The translations under genes and the position numbers were made by a program. The notes under the pieces are model-generated. The model worked only from the letters and a program-made list of their open reading frames with translations. It was not told where the DNA came from and searched no databases. A DNA stretch of 38,982 nucleotides from Dyella_B sp035486915 (GTDB taxonomy: Bacteria > Pseudomonadota > Gammaproteobacteria > Xanthomonadales > Rhodanobacteraceae), in the NCBI RefSeq assembly GCF_035486915.1, contig NZ_DATHMR010000132.1:1-38982 (forward strand), written 5' to 3'. Below, piece by piece: positions 15,339 to 24,768 of the stretch (its first letter is position 1; each line of letters starts with the position of its first letter).

Positions 15339-17588
15339 ATGCGATATTTCTGGGTTGATAAGTTCTCTTTTCCGAATGGGAAATCACACGCCGCACCACA
15401 GGGCCCTTCGCTGAAGCGCGCGCTTCCAGTCGCGATGCTGCTGGCGCTCGGCCTGGTCGCGACCGTGCAGGCCGGCACGCCCGAATCGGCGCGCTGGCAA
15501 CGTGAAGCGCAGGCCGTCACCATCACGCGCGACGATTGGGGGATCGCGCACGTGCACGGCAAGACCGACGCCGATGCGGTGTTCGGCATGGCCTACGCGC
15601 AGGCGGAAGACGATTTCGACCGCGTCGAGACCAACTATCTCAACGCGATGGGCCGCCTCGCCGAGGCCGAAGGCGAATCGGCGATCTGGCGCGATCTGCG
15701 CATGAAGTTGTTTATCGATCCCGCCGAGCTGCAGCGACAGTACGCGGCCAGCCCGAGTTGGCTGCAGGCGCTGATGAATGCATGGGCAGACGGTTTGAAC
15801 GATTACCTCGCGACGCATCCGAATGTGCATCCGCGTGTGATCAAGCACTTTGAACCGTGGATGGCTCTGAGTTTCAGCGAAGGCAGCATCGGTGGCGATA
15901 TCGAGCGTGCGGCGCTCGGTCCTTTGTCCGCGTTTTATGGGCACGACGCCGAAACCACCGCGAGCGTGGCCATGCCATCCAGCTGGGCTGAGCCATCCGG
16001 TTCGAATGGCATCGCCATCGCACCCAGGCTGACCGTAGACGGTCATGCCTTGTTGCTGATCAACCCGCACACATCGTTCTACTTTCGCTCGGAACTTCAA
16101 ATGTCGAGCGATACCGGTCTCGACGCATACGGTGCCGTTACCTGGGGACAGTTTTTTGTCTACCAGGGTTTCAATCGACACATCGGCTGGATGCATACGT
16201 CCACCACCGCCGATGCCGTGGACGAATTCGCCGAAACCATCGTGCACAACGACGGCAAGCTGTTCTATCGCTATGGAAGCGAGCTGCGGCCGGTAAGCGT
16301 GCGGCAGATCGGCGTGTCGTATCGCAAACCGGATGGCACGATGGCCCAACGGCGCTTCACCGTATATGCAACCCATCACGGTCCGATCGTGCGCGAGCAG
16401 GATGGCAAGTGGATCGCCATGGCGCTGATGAACAAGCCGATGCAGGCATTGGAACAAAGCTGGCTGCGCACCAAGGCCAACGACTATGCCAGTTACATGA
16501 AAGTCGCCGCGTTGCAAGCCAATTCGTCGAACAACACCATCTTCGCGGACGATAAAGGCGAGATCGCCTATCTGCATCCACAGTTCATCCCGCGCCGCGA
16601 TAATCGTTTCGATTACACCAAGCCAGTCGACGGCAGCGATCCCGCGACCGATTGGAAAGGCCTGACGGCGCTCAACGAACTGCCGCACCTGCTCAACCCG
16701 CCGAACGGCTGGATCATGAACACGAACGACTGGCCGTACTCGGCTGCGGGTCCTTACAGTCCCAAGCGCGATGACTATCCACGCTACATGGATACAGTCG
16801 GCGAAAATCCGCGTGGCATTCACGCGACTATGCTGTTGACCGATCAACGAGACTTCACGCTCGCATCGCTGATCACTAACGCCTTCGACTCGTACCTGCC
16901 GGAATTCGCGCGTCAGATTCCCATTCTGGTTGCCGACTACGATGCGTTGCCTGCAACTGATCCGCTCAAGCAAAAACTGGCCGGCCAGATCGCCCTGCTG
17001 CGTCACTGGAACTACCGCTGGGGGATCACCTCCATGCCCACCACGCTGGCGGTGTTCTGGGGCGACATTCTGTGGGACAAAATGGACAAGGCCGATAACG
17101 CCGAAGGCGTGTCGGTCTACGACCTCATGGCACAGAAGGCAGGTGCGAAGGCGCGGCTTGATGCCTTGTCCGAAGCATCCGAGCGATTGGTAAAGGATTT
17201 TGGCAGCTGGGGCGTGCCCTGGGGCGACGTCAATCGCTACCAGCGCCTCAACGGCGACATCGTGCAGCACTTCGATGACACCAAACCGAGCATCCCGGTG
17301 CCTTTCACTTCATCGCGCTGGGGCTCGCTTGCTTCGTTCGGCGCGCATCGCTGGCCCGGTACGCGCAAGTACTACGGAACCAGCGGCAACAGCTTTGTCG
17401 CGGTGGTGGAGTTCGGCGATAAAGTTCGCGCACGTGCCCTCACCGCCGGCGGCGAAAGCGGCCATCCCGATTCTGCGCACTTCAATGACGAAGCCGAGCG
17501 TTACACGACCGGCAATTTGCGACAGGTTTATTACTGGCCCGAGGAGCTGAAAGGACACATCGAGCGTGTCTATCATCCCGGCGAGTGA
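15339..17588 (+). CDS. Penicillin acylase family Ntn hydrolase (possible AHL acylase)
   Basis: A predicted periplasmic amidase made as one chain that cuts itself into alpha and beta subunits. After a signal region (ALPVAMLLALGLVATVQA, ~28-45) the alpha part begins VTITRDDWGIAHVHGKTDADAVFGMAYAQAEDD, a family hallmark. The self-cleavage site is G221-S222 in EPSGSNGIAIAP; Ser222 becomes the N-terminal nucleophile. SNG followed by aliphatic residues resembles PvdQ-type acylases more than the SNAW type. Later motifs are INPHTSF, GWMHTS and FIPRRDNRFDY. The 749 residues match the family. Substrates could be N-acyl homoserine lactones, acylated siderophore precursors or beta-lactams. The ATG at 15339 lacks a clear ribosome site, so the exact start is uncertain. 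Confidence 0.85.
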   Translation: MRYFWVDKFSFPNGKSHAAPQGPSLKRALPVAMLLALGLVATVQAGTPESARWQREAQAVTITRDDWGIAHVHGKTDADAVFGMAYAQAEDDFDRVETNYLNAMGRLAEAEGESAIWRDLRMKLFIDPAELQRQYAASPSWLQALMNAWADGLNDYLATHPNVHPRVIKHFEPWMALSFSEGSIGGDIERAALGPLSAFYGHDAETTASVAMPSSWAEPSGSNGIAIAPRLTVDGHALLLINPHTSFYFRSELQMSSDTGLDAYGAVTWGQFFVYQGFNRHIGWMHTSTTADAVDEFAETIVHNDGKLFYRYGSELRPVSVRQIGVSYRKPDGTMAQRRFTVYATHHGPIVREQDGKWIAMALMNKPMQALEQSWLRTKANDYASYMKVAALQANSSNNTIFADDKGEIAYLHPQFIPRRDNRFDYTKPVDGSDPATDWKGLTALNELPHLLNPPNGWIMNTNDWPYSAAGPYSPKRDDYPRYMDTVGENPRGIHATMLLTDQRDFTLASLITNAFDSYLPEFARQIPILVADYDALPATDPLKQKLAGQIALLRHWNYRWGITSMPTTLAVFWGDILWDKMDKADNAEGVSVYDLMAQKAGAKARLDALSEASERLVKDFGSWGVPWGDVNRYQRLNGDIVQHFDDTKPSIPVPFTSSRWGSLASFGAHRWPGTRKYYGTSGNSFVAVVEFGDKVRARALTAGGESGHPDSAHFNDEAERYTTGNLRQVYYWPEELKGHIERVYHPGE

Positions 17589-17818
17589 TTGCGGGAGCGA
17601 TGAAAGGTCGAGTTCGGAATGCTCGAAAAGTACGAGATGCCAAGTCCTGACTCACTGAGTGTCGGAGATGCTCAGACGTCGGTCGACCATGTTTCCGAAA
17701 CAACGCCGGAACACCAACGACAACGAAGCGTTCGGGTGGCGTTGGCCACACCGCGACCATGTCGATCTGCACAAAATTTCCGAGACGTATCGCCGCATGG
17801 AAATCTTCTTCGACGTTC

Positions 17819-18967
17819 TTACACCGTTTGCTGCAAAAACTTTTTGCTAAGCCAGCGCCGCACCGGCTCGTCGTAAAGTTTCAAACTGGCATAGGCGATA
17901 GCGATGGCGGCGACCGCAACGAGAAGCGCGGGAACGATGCCTTGAGCGCCGGTAGGATTGCTTCGCACGACCCATCCCGTATAGATATAGATCAACGGAT
18001 AGTGGGTGATATAGAGCGGAAAAGAGAGGTCGCCGAAGAACCGGGCGACGCGTATGGAGAGACCGTCGACGCGCTTTTCCCCGGCCCCCACCGCCACGAC
18101 GAGGGGAAACACAACGATGACGCACAGTGCTTCATAGACACCGTTCATCCAGTGGTGATCAGTGCCACCAAATCGTGGCAGTGACAGCGCAACAATCAAT
18201 AGCAGGCTCGCGACACCGAACGCGCTCTTCAATTGGATGCGTGCTCCCAGTCGACAGAGAAGTATCCCGGCGAAGAACGGAAAAAGAAGACGAGCAAAAC
18301 CGATGTGCAATTGGGTTGCATCAAGAGACCACCCTCCGATGACGTCTCCGCGATCGCCAAACACAACCAGCTGCACAAGCAGTAGCGCCGCGAGAAAGAC
18401 GAAAATGCTCAATGCGGTCTTCGAAAGCTTGCGCAAACCTACCGCATACAAAATGTTGGCGATGTATTCGAAGAACAACGACCACGCCGGACCGTCCAAC
18501 GGATGCATTTCCTGCCAGCCGCGAATGTCCATGGAAATTGGGAGGGGGAGCAGCGTGCATCCCACCACCATGACCAGTAGCATCTTCCAGACCGGCGTTC
18601 CGGCGATCAAAGGAAATGCAGGGCCTGTTTGAAAGTAGAACAGCGCCGCGCCAATGAGACTTCCCATGATAACCATCGGCTGCAATCGGATGAGTCGCCG
18701 TTTGTAGAACTCCCACTGTGTCATGCGGTTCCAGCGTTCATCGTACGCGTACGCGATGACGAACCCAGAGAGCATGAAGAAGAAGTCGACGGCGAGATAA
18801 CCGTGATTGATGATTTGCTTCGTAGCATCGCCTTGCGAAAACGGCTCGAAAAGGTGGAAAGCCACCACCATAAGCGAGGCGACGCCGCGTAGGCCGTCCA
18901 AGACGACATAGTGATTCTTTGCAGGCACGATGGCGGTGGTTGACGTAGCAGCTGAGGCTGTATCCAT
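17819..18967 (-). CDS. Acyltransferase family 3 membrane protein (OafA/YrhL type)
   Basis: An inner-membrane O-acyltransferase of 382 residues with about ten helices. The family signature is present at the N-terminus: LDGLRGVASLMVVAFHL (active-site His near residue 42), FFFMLSGFVIAYAYDERW, and RRLIRLQPMV, the conserved Arg-rich segment. Such enzymes transfer acetyl or succinyl groups from CoA to surface polysaccharides, lipids or antibiotics. No glycan cluster is adjacent, so the acceptor is unknown. It follows the DeoR gene on the same strand after a 69-nt gap, so read-through from that operon is possible, although a functional link is not evident. Confidence 0.88.
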   Translation of the reverse strand: MDTASAATSTTAIVPAKNHYVVLDGLRGVASLMVVAFHLFEPFSQGDATKQIINHGYLAVDFFFMLSGFVIAYAYDERWNRMTQWEFYKRRLIRLQPMVIMGSLIGAALFYFQTGPAFPLIAGTPVWKMLLVMVVGCTLLPLPISMDIRGWQEMHPLDGPAWSLFFEYIANILYAVGLRKLSKTALSIFVFLAALLLVQLVVFGDRGDVIGGWSLDATQLHIGFARLLFPFFAGILLCRLGARIQLKSAFGVASLLLIVALSLPRFGGTDHHWMNGVYEALCVIVVFPLVVAVGAGEKRVDGLSIRVARFFGDLSFPLYITHYPLIYIYTGWVVRSNPTGAQGIVPALLVAVAAIAIAYASLKLYDEPVRRWLSKKFLQQTV

Positions 18968-19036
18968 GGGTTCACTTCATCGGTCGTTGAATTCAAAGGC
19001 ACGCTAACGGAGAGGGTGATTCCCATCCACGAAGCA

Positions 19037-19843
19037 TCAATCGGATACTGCTTCGGCGCGATGCACCATCACGCCATGTTTCGAGAAAGCCGTACGCGTG
19101 GTGCGGTCTGCTGAGTGCTCGACGACCAGATGCTGAACGCGCACGAGCTCGGCCACCTGATAGGCGGCCACCGCGCCCAACTTGTCGTCGGTGGCCACTA
19201 CCACGGTTTCGTCGCTGGCTTCGATCATCGCGCGTTTAAATAGCGCTTCCTCGCTGTCGAAACCCCACAGGCCGTGCGCGGCATCGATGGCGCAGGTGCC
19301 GGGAAAGCACAGATCTGCGCGCAGCCTTTTCACCTGTTCCACGGCCTGCGCGCCGATGGCCCCGCCAATGGAAGAACTGATGCGGCCACCGATCAATTGC
19401 ACTTCGAAATCCTCGCGATCCAACAGCAATTGCGCGATATGCGGCGCATTGGTGATCACAGTGAGCCCGATGCCAATCGGAAGCGCTGCTGCGATGGCGA
19501 CATTGGTAGTGCCGGCGTCGATCAACAGTGTCTGTCCCGGCTTCACCAGGCTAACGGCTCGGCGTGCAAGCGCTTGCTTGCGCAGTGGATACTCAGTGCG
19601 CCGTTGTTTAAGCGGCGTCAGCGTGACTGCGGGCAGCAGCGCGCCGCCATAGACGCGTTTGCACAAGCCTTGCGCCGCAAGTTCACGCAGATCGCGCCGG
19701 ATGGAATCTTCCGATACCTCGAATGCCTCGGCCAGCTCTACGGCCAGGACGCGCCCTTCGTTGCGCAACCGTGCCAGGATTCGTTGCTGACGCTCTTGCG
19801 GAAGCACATTGCGATCGTCGATCGATGGTGTGGGCTTAGCCAT
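19037..19843 (-). CDS. DeoR/GlpR-family transcriptional regulator
   Basis: A sugar-phosphate-responsive repressor of 268 residues. The N-terminal winged helix (about 14-70: ERQQRILARLRNEGRVLAVELAEAFEVSEDSIRRDLRELAAQG) is followed by the KRVYGGAL linker and a DeoR sensor domain with the phosphate-binding loop DAGTTN and the later CFPGT and DSEE motifs. The ATG overlaps the end of the HAD gene by 8 nt with GGAG directly upstream, so it is the last gene of the MFS-HAD-DeoR operon. Tandem direct repeats in the operon promoter are its probable binding site, giving negative feedback through a phosphorylated intermediate handled by the HAD enzyme. Confidence 0.9.
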   Translation of the reverse strand: MAKPTPSIDDRNVLPQERQQRILARLRNEGRVLAVELAEAFEVSEDSIRRDLRELAAQGLCKRVYGGALLPAVTLTPLKQRRTEYPLRKQALARRAVSLVKPGQTLLIDAGTTNVAIAAALPIGIGLTVITNAPHIAQLLLDREDFEVQLIGGRISSSIGGAIGAQAVEQVKRLRADLCFPGTCAIDAAHGLWGFDSEEALFKRAMIEASDETVVVATDDKLGAVAAYQVAELVRVQHLVVEHSADRTTRTAFSKHGVMVHRAEAVSD

Positions 19844-20480
19844 GGCTCCTCGCCGGTGTTCCGTGTTCGAGTACGCCGAGCTCTACCAAGCGTTCGCGCA
19901 AGCCAGCCGGATCGCGGAACCACCAGCCATGCATGCCCAGCGCCTCGGCCGCCGCTACGTTGCGCGCCGAGTCGTCGATGTAAAGCGCCGCGGTGGGATC
20001 GACCGCGTAGCGCTCCAACAATCGCTGGTAGATGCGCGAATCAGGTTTCACCAGACATTCCTCGCCGGACACCACAATGCCTTCGAACCATTGCAGGAAC
20101 GGATAAAGCTGCCGCGCAATCGGAAACGTCTCTTGCGACCAGTTGGTGAGCGCCAGCAGACGCACACCGCGCGCTTTCAGTTCCGCCAATATGGCAACGC
20201 TGCCGTCGATCGGGCCAACCAGGGTTTCCTTCCAGCGCAGGTGATAAGCGTCGATCAGCTCGGCATGCGCAGGGAAGCGCGCGCGCAACAGCGCCGTGCC
20301 TTCGGCCCACGGCCGGCCGGCATCCTGCTGTTCGTTCCATTCGCTGTTGCACACTTCGCGCAGGAACCATTCCATCTGCGCTTCATCGTCGATCAGTTGG
20401 CGATACAAGCGCCGCGGATCCCAACCGATCAGCACGTTCCCAAGATCGAAAATCACCGTATCGATACGTTCGCTCGTCAC
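19836..20480 (-). CDS. HAD-superfamily phosphatase
   Basis: A cytosolic HAD subfamily IA hydrolase of 214 residues. Motif I is FDLGNVLIGW, with nucleophile Asp12 and a Gly where many phosphatases have the second Asp, as in YihX-like proteins; motif II is LALTNWS, the Lys is in LVKPDS, and motif IV is YIDDS. The cap domain lies between about residues 18 and 85. It probably dephosphorylates a sugar phosphate. The start codon is GTG at 20480, overlapping the stop of the MFS gene (GTGA), so translation is coupled. A phosphatase beside a DeoR sensor and a transporter suggests control of a sugar-phosphate pool. Confidence 0.87.
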   Translation of the reverse strand: MTSERIDTVIFDLGNVLIGWDPRRLYRQLIDDEAQMEWFLREVCNSEWNEQQDAGRPWAEGTALLRARFPAHAELIDAYHLRWKETLVGPIDGSVAILAELKARGVRLLALTNWSQETFPIARQLYPFLQWFEGIVVSGEECLVKPDSRIYQRLLERYAVDPTAALYIDDSARNVAAAEALGMHGWWFRDPAGLRERLVELGVLEHGTPARSHG

Positions 20481-21652
20481 CGCACCATCCTCGCCGACAA
20501 ACCCACCAGCACCAGCAGCCCGGCCATCGCCACGAAAGCGACCGATAAACTACTGGCATGCGCTACAAAACCGATCAAGGCCGGCCCGCTCAACAAGCCT
20601 ACATAACCCAGCGTGGTCGCAGTGGCGATTGACACCGCCGGCGGCGTGCCAGGCAGACGGCCGGCCGCACTGAACATCACCGGTACAATGTTGGACGCGC
20701 CCAGGCCGATCAGTACAAAGCCAAGCAATGTCGTCATCGTCAACGGTACGCAGGCCACCAGCAGAAAGCCCGCAACCGCAACGGCGGCACCCATGCGCAC
20801 AACCCATACCGGACCGTGACGCGCGATCAGCCGATCGCCGGAAAAGCGTCCCGCCGCCATCGCCACTGAAAAGCACGCATAGCCAAAGCCGGCCGATGCC
20901 GACGCCATACCACGCACGTCGCGCAGGAATAGGGCGCTCCAATCCAGCATCGACCCTTCGGCCATGAAGCTGACGAAACACATCAGGCCCAATAACCACG
21001 CACGCGTGGGCGGCATGCCTGGGCGGCTATTCTCCGCAACATCCACGCCGCCCGAAGACGCCTCGCCGCGCAAACCATTGCGCAGCCACAACACAGTCAA
21101 AGCCAGTGCGATTGCGATCGTGATGGCAGCGCCGGGCAACGCCAGCCCAAGCGCCAGCAGGCCACTCAGCAACGCAGCACCCGACAGGCCGCCCACGCTG
21201 AAGAGCCCGTGAAAACCGGACATCAAGCGATCGCCACTGCGGCGCTCCACCTCGACCGCATAAGCGTTCATCGCCACGTCTACCGCGCCCAGCATCACGC
21301 CGAAATAGAGCAAGGCGCCCACCAGCATCGTGACGGTGGATACCTGCGCGAGCGCGGGCAATGCCAGGCACATCAGCAATCCGGCCGACATGATCACTGC
21401 GCGATTGCCCAACCGGTGCGCCAGCCAGCCCACGAACGGCATCGACAGCATCGAACCGCCCCCGAACGCCAGCAGCGCCGCGCCCAACTGCGCATCGTCC
21501 AGCCCAAGGCGAACCTTGACGTACGGCACCATCGGCGCCCAGGTCGACATGGCTATGCCGGATACCAGAAAGATCAGCCGCGTCGCCCCCCGCGCGGCGG
21601 GGAGCGGAGCGCCGCCGCCGCTGGCAGCGAGGGGGTCAGAAGTCGTTTCCAC
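20477..21652 (-). CDS. MFS transporter (YbjJ-like)
   Basis: A twelve-helix major facilitator of 391 residues, with the pattern of the E. coli YbjJ group: IAMSTWAPMVPYVKVRLGLDD at the start of helix 1, a GWLAHRLGNR motif A between helices 2 and 3, and GAVDVAMNAYAVEVERR in helix 4. In E. coli the ybjJ gene also neighbours a HAD phosphatase gene (ybjI). The substrate is unknown, perhaps a sugar or sugar derivative. The GTG at 21652 is chosen because AGGCAGG lies before it and the promoter ends about 31 nt upstream; the frame is open to 21733, but that start would lie upstream of the promoter. Confidence 0.85.
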   Translation of the reverse strand: METTSDPLAASGGGAPLPAARGATRLIFLVSGIAMSTWAPMVPYVKVRLGLDDAQLGAALLAFGGGSMLSMPFVGWLAHRLGNRAVIMSAGLLMCLALPALAQVSTVTMLVGALLYFGVMLGAVDVAMNAYAVEVERRSGDRLMSGFHGLFSVGGLSGAALLSGLLALGLALPGAAITIAIALALTVLWLRNGLRGEASSGGVDVAENSRPGMPPTRAWLLGLMCFVSFMAEGSMLDWSALFLRDVRGMASASAGFGYACFSVAMAAGRFSGDRLIARHGPVWVVRMGAAVAVAGFLLVACVPLTMTTLLGFVLIGLGASNIVPVMFSAAGRLPGTPPAVSIATATTLGYVGLLSGPALIGFVAHASSLSVAFVAMAGLLVLVGLSARMVR

Positions 21653-21682
21653 GCGTAGCCTGCCTTGCCAACATCGAGGACA

Positions 21683-21711
21683 AATATATGTAAACGTGCA
21701 CAAACGTGCAA
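21683..21711 (-). promoter_or_regulatory. Promoter of the MFS-HAD-DeoR operon
   Basis: On the minus strand, TTGCAC (plus 21706-21711) is followed after exactly 17 bp by TATATT (21683-21688), a good sigma-70 pair 31 nt ahead of the GTG start of the MFS gene. Confidence 0.6.
21692..21710 (-). promoter_or_regulatory. Tandem direct repeat, candidate DeoR operator
   Basis: Two perfect copies of TGCACGTTT (minus strand), at 10-bp spacing, fill the -35 box and spacer of the operon promoter. DeoR-family repressors often bind short direct repeats, and the operon's last gene encodes one. Confidence 0.6.
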
Positions 21712-22067
21712 ATGCGTCGCCACGCCAAGTCATCGCGAAATACCCTCGACGCTGCGTTCCATACGATCGAAGGATTTGCGCTGCTTGTCTCCGAACCCGC
21801 GCGGCAGTGCAGCGTTCTGTTGCGTGTCGGATATGACAAAGTGAGAGGCACGTGGGGACCCGGATGGCTCGGACGGGAGCGCAAAAGCTTGCGGAAGCCG
21901 CCGCGTCGCCGCACGAGTTGCGCTGGCCCTTGTAGGTCGATAGGCACCGGCTGCACGGGGCGTCGACGGACTAATATCGAATTCGCGCCAGGCCGACGAT
22001 TCTGCTGTTCCACATCGATGGGATGTTTTTGACGTATGGGTGACTCAAGCAATCACGGCTGCACGCC

Positions 22068-23585
22068 ATGATCGTCCGCTGCGGTAGGGAAGCCGACCTC
22101 GTTGGTGCGCGACGCGTGCGGTTTTGCCTCGTGTCCGCTGCGCTGCTTCTTGCTGGTTGTGCGGTCGGGCCTGACTTCAAGAAGCCAGCACCGCCTGCTG
22201 TCACCCGTTACACGGCCACGCCGCTGAGCACCACGGTAGCCACGCACGACCTCGCCGGTGGCGAGGCGCAGCGTTTCATCAATGGTGGTGACATAAGCGG
22301 CGACTGGTGGACGCTGTTTCATTCTGCGCCGCTGAATGCGTTGATCGACGAATCGTTGAAGAACAATGCCGATCTGAAGGCGGCGCAGGCTGCATTGTTG
22401 GTAGCTCACGAGAATGTGCTGGCGCAGCGTGGTGCGTATTATCCGAACCTCTCGGCCGATTTCTCCGCGACCCGGCAAAGCCAGTCGGGCACGCTGTCGC
22501 CGACACCGAACAACAACGCATTTTTGTACAACCTGTTTACGCCTCAGCTCAGTGTGTCTTACGTACCCGACGTGTTCGGCCTCAATCGTCGCACGATGGA
22601 ATCGGTGAAGGCGCAGGAAGAGTCCGTGCGTTTCCAGATGATCGCCACGCACATCACGCTGAGCACCAACGTGGTCGTCGCCGCTGTGCAGGAGGGTTCG
22701 CTGCAGGCGCAGGTCGACGCGACACGCCAGTTGATCGATATCAACACCAATATGGTGCAGATCCTGCAGCACCAGCTGGATAAGGGTTACGCGAGCGGTC
22801 TCGATCTGGCGGCGCAAAAATCGCTGTTGGCGCAAACGGTCGCCACATTGCCGCCGCTAGTGAAGCAGCTCGCACAGCAGCGCGATGCGCTTGCCGTGCT
22901 GGTCGGGCGTTTTCCGAATGATGCACCAGGTGAAAACTTCGATCTGACGCAATTGCAGTTGCCGCAAGATTTGCCCGTAAGCCTGCCGTCGGTACTGGTC
23001 GCACAACGTCCAGACGTGCGTCAGGCGCAGGCGAACATGCACGCGGCCAGTGCACAGATCGGCATTGCGACGGCTAATCGGTTGCCAAATATCGTATTGA
23101 GTGCGAACGCTGGCAGCACTGCACTGGCGATGGGCCAAGTGTTCAAGTCGGGCACTGGCTTCTGGGGCATCGGCGCAGATATCACCGCGCCGCTCTTTCA
23201 GGGCGGTACGTTGCTGCATCAGGAACGCGCTGCAAAAGCTGCGTACGTCGAAGCGGCGCAGCAATATCGCAGCACCGTGCTTACCGCCTTCCAGAGCGTC
23301 GCCGACACGCTGACCGCGCTCGATCAGGATGCCGAAGCCTTGAAGGCTGCTGCGGCTGCGAGCGACGCAGCCAAGGTGACGCTCGATCTATCTGAGCGAC
23401 AGTGGAAGGGCGGTTACGCCAGCTATCTATCGCTGCTCAGTGCGCAGCAGGCGTATCAGCAGGCGCGGATCAATCTGATCGTGGCGCAAGCGAATCGATT
23501 TGCGGATACGGCCGCTTTATTTCAGGCGTTGGGTGGCGGTTGGTGGCATCGTGCGGAGTTGAATCAGGATCAAGATGAACATTAA
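22068..23585 (+). CDS. Outer-membrane efflux channel, NodT/OprM family lipoprotein
   Basis: The TolC-like outer-membrane channel of the RND pump, 505 residues. The lipobox LLAGC puts the lipidated cysteine at residue 31, followed by VGPDFKKPAPP, the standard start of NodT-family channels. Two long helical-hairpin halves follow, the first with NADLKAAQAALLVAHENVLAQRGAYYPNLS and the second with RPDVRQAQANMHAASAQIGIATANRLPNI. The ATG at 22068 has no clear ribosome site; a GTG at 22116 would still leave a full lipoprotein signal and may be the true start. Its end overlaps the adaptor gene by 11 nt, making it first in a channel-adaptor-pump operon. Confidence 0.9.
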   Translation: MIVRCGREADLVGARRVRFCLVSAALLLAGCAVGPDFKKPAPPAVTRYTATPLSTTVATHDLAGGEAQRFINGGDISGDWWTLFHSAPLNALIDESLKNNADLKAAQAALLVAHENVLAQRGAYYPNLSADFSATRQSQSGTLSPTPNNNAFLYNLFTPQLSVSYVPDVFGLNRRTMESVKAQEESVRFQMIATHITLSTNVVVAAVQEGSLQAQVDATRQLIDINTNMVQILQHQLDKGYASGLDLAAQKSLLAQTVATLPPLVKQLAQQRDALAVLVGRFPNDAPGENFDLTQLQLPQDLPVSLPSVLVAQRPDVRQAQANMHAASAQIGIATANRLPNIVLSANAGSTALAMGQVFKSGTGFWGIGADITAPLFQGGTLLHQERAAKAAYVEAAQQYRSTVLTAFQSVADTLTALDQDAEALKAAAAASDAAKVTLDLSERQWKGGYASYLSLLSAQQAYQQARINLIVAQANRFADTAALFQALGGGWWHRAELNQDQDEH

Positions 23586-24768
23586 TTCCATACCTGGCTT
23601 GATGCAGCTGCCGGATCTACCGCTGAAGCCACAGTGGCGTGCGATCGCTCCTATGGTGCTGCTGATCGGTGTGTTCTGCGCCGGCTGCTCATCCAGCAAT
23701 GACAACAACACGCAGGCCGCATCGGTCACGCCGACCAATGTGACACTGACGGCAGCGCAGCGACAGAACATCAAGCTTTATACGGTCGCGTCATCGTCGT
23801 TTGATCGCACCATCGAGACGACCGGCGTGGTGGATTTCGATAACGATCAGGCAACCAGCGTATTGGCGCCCATCTCCGGCCCGGTTTCGCGCTTGGTGGT
23901 TTCGCCAGGCGACAAAGTGAAGAAAGGCGATCCACTCGCTTATGTCGACTCACCCGATTTCGCCACCGCCATAAGCACCTATCGCAAGGCGCTGGTCACG
24001 GCGCATACCGCGCGCCGGCTGGCCGATCTGGACAAGGATCTGCTGCAACACCAAGGCGTCGCGCAGAAGGAAGCGGACCAGGCCGAAACCGACGCCGCCA
24101 GCGCTGAAGCCGATGCCTACGCTGCGCTACAAACGCTGGTTTCGTTGAATGTCGATCCGCAAACCATCAAAGATGTCGAACAGGGTCGGCCTATCGCTCG
24201 CATTCAGGGTGTGATCCGCTCGCCGATCGCCGGTACGGTGGTGGAGAAACTTATCTCACCGGGTCAATTGTTGCAGGCAGGCACGACAGCGTGCTTTACC
24301 GTGGCCGACCTATCGCGCGTATGGGTGATGGCTCAGGTGTCCGATTCCGATCTTGCGTCCGTGCACGTAGGCGACGCAGTGGACGTGATCACAAGCATGA
24401 ACGCCAGACCGATCAAGGGAGAGGTCGACAACATCGCCGCATTGGTGAACCCCGACACACGCCTGGTCGCGGCGCGCGTGATCGTCAATAACATGCAAGG
24501 CCTGTTGCGCAAGCAGATGTATGTCAACGTGCGGATTCATTCATTGCATCCCGAAACCGGCACGCTGGTGCCCGTGTCGGCGATTCTGCGCGACGATGAA
24601 AATCTACCTTTCGTGTATGTGGCGCAAACCGATGGCAGCTTCGCACGCCGCAGCGTGACGCAAGGTTATCGCGTGGGCGATCAGTTCCAGATTCCCAGTG
24701 GCTTGCGCGCAGGCGACCAGATCGTCGTCGACGGCGGCATCTTCGTACAGTTCATGCAAAACCAATGA
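23575..24768 (+). CDS. RND efflux periplasmic adaptor (CusB/CzcB type)
   Basis: The membrane-fusion protein joining pump and channel, 397 residues. A lipobox (FCAGC, Cys38) suggests lipid anchoring in the inner membrane. The order of parts is as in the family: a beta-barrel entry strand (LYTVASSSFDRTIETTGVVDFDNDQATSVLAPISGPVSRLVVSPGDKVKKGDPLAYV, lipoyl half), a short helical hairpin (~120-185) with the pattern KEADQAETDAASAEADAYAAL, the second lipoyl half (IRSPIAGTVVEKLISPGQLLQAG), and a barrel plus proximal domain. No His/Met-rich metal-binding N-terminus is present. AGGA precedes the ATG inside the channel gene, and its stop overlaps the pump start (ATGA). Confidence 0.9.
   Translation: MNINSIPGLMQLPDLPLKPQWRAIAPMVLLIGVFCAGCSSSNDNNTQAASVTPTNVTLTAAQRQNIKLYTVASSSFDRTIETTGVVDFDNDQATSVLAPISGPVSRLVVSPGDKVKKGDPLAYVDSPDFATAISTYRKALVTAHTARRLADLDKDLLQHQGVAQKEADQAETDAASAEADAYAALQTLVSLNVDPQTIKDVEQGRPIARIQGVIRSPIAGTVVEKLISPGQLLQAGTTACFTVADLSRVWVMAQVSDSDLASVHVGDAVDVITSMNARPIKGEVDNIAALVNPDTRLVAARVIVNNMQGLLRKQMYVNVRIHSLHPETGTLVPVSAILRDDENLPFVYVAQTDGSFARRSVTQGYRVGDQFQIPSGLRAGDQIVVDGGIFVQFMQNQ

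Larger units (their letters stand above)
21653..22067. other. Divergent intergenic region with operon promoter
   Basis: The left end carries the promoter and direct repeats of the MFS-HAD-DeoR operon. The remaining stretch up to the RND operon shows no credible gene, and I could not recognise a metal-responsive operator or a clear promoter for the efflux genes. Confidence 0.5.

Noticed and set aside
15384..17270. A 628-codon open frame antisense to the acylase gene
   Set aside because: It lies wholly inside a gene with clear family motifs, its translation is rich in His, Arg and Gly without domain resemblance, and it has no ribosome site. Long antisense frames are common in GC-rich genes.
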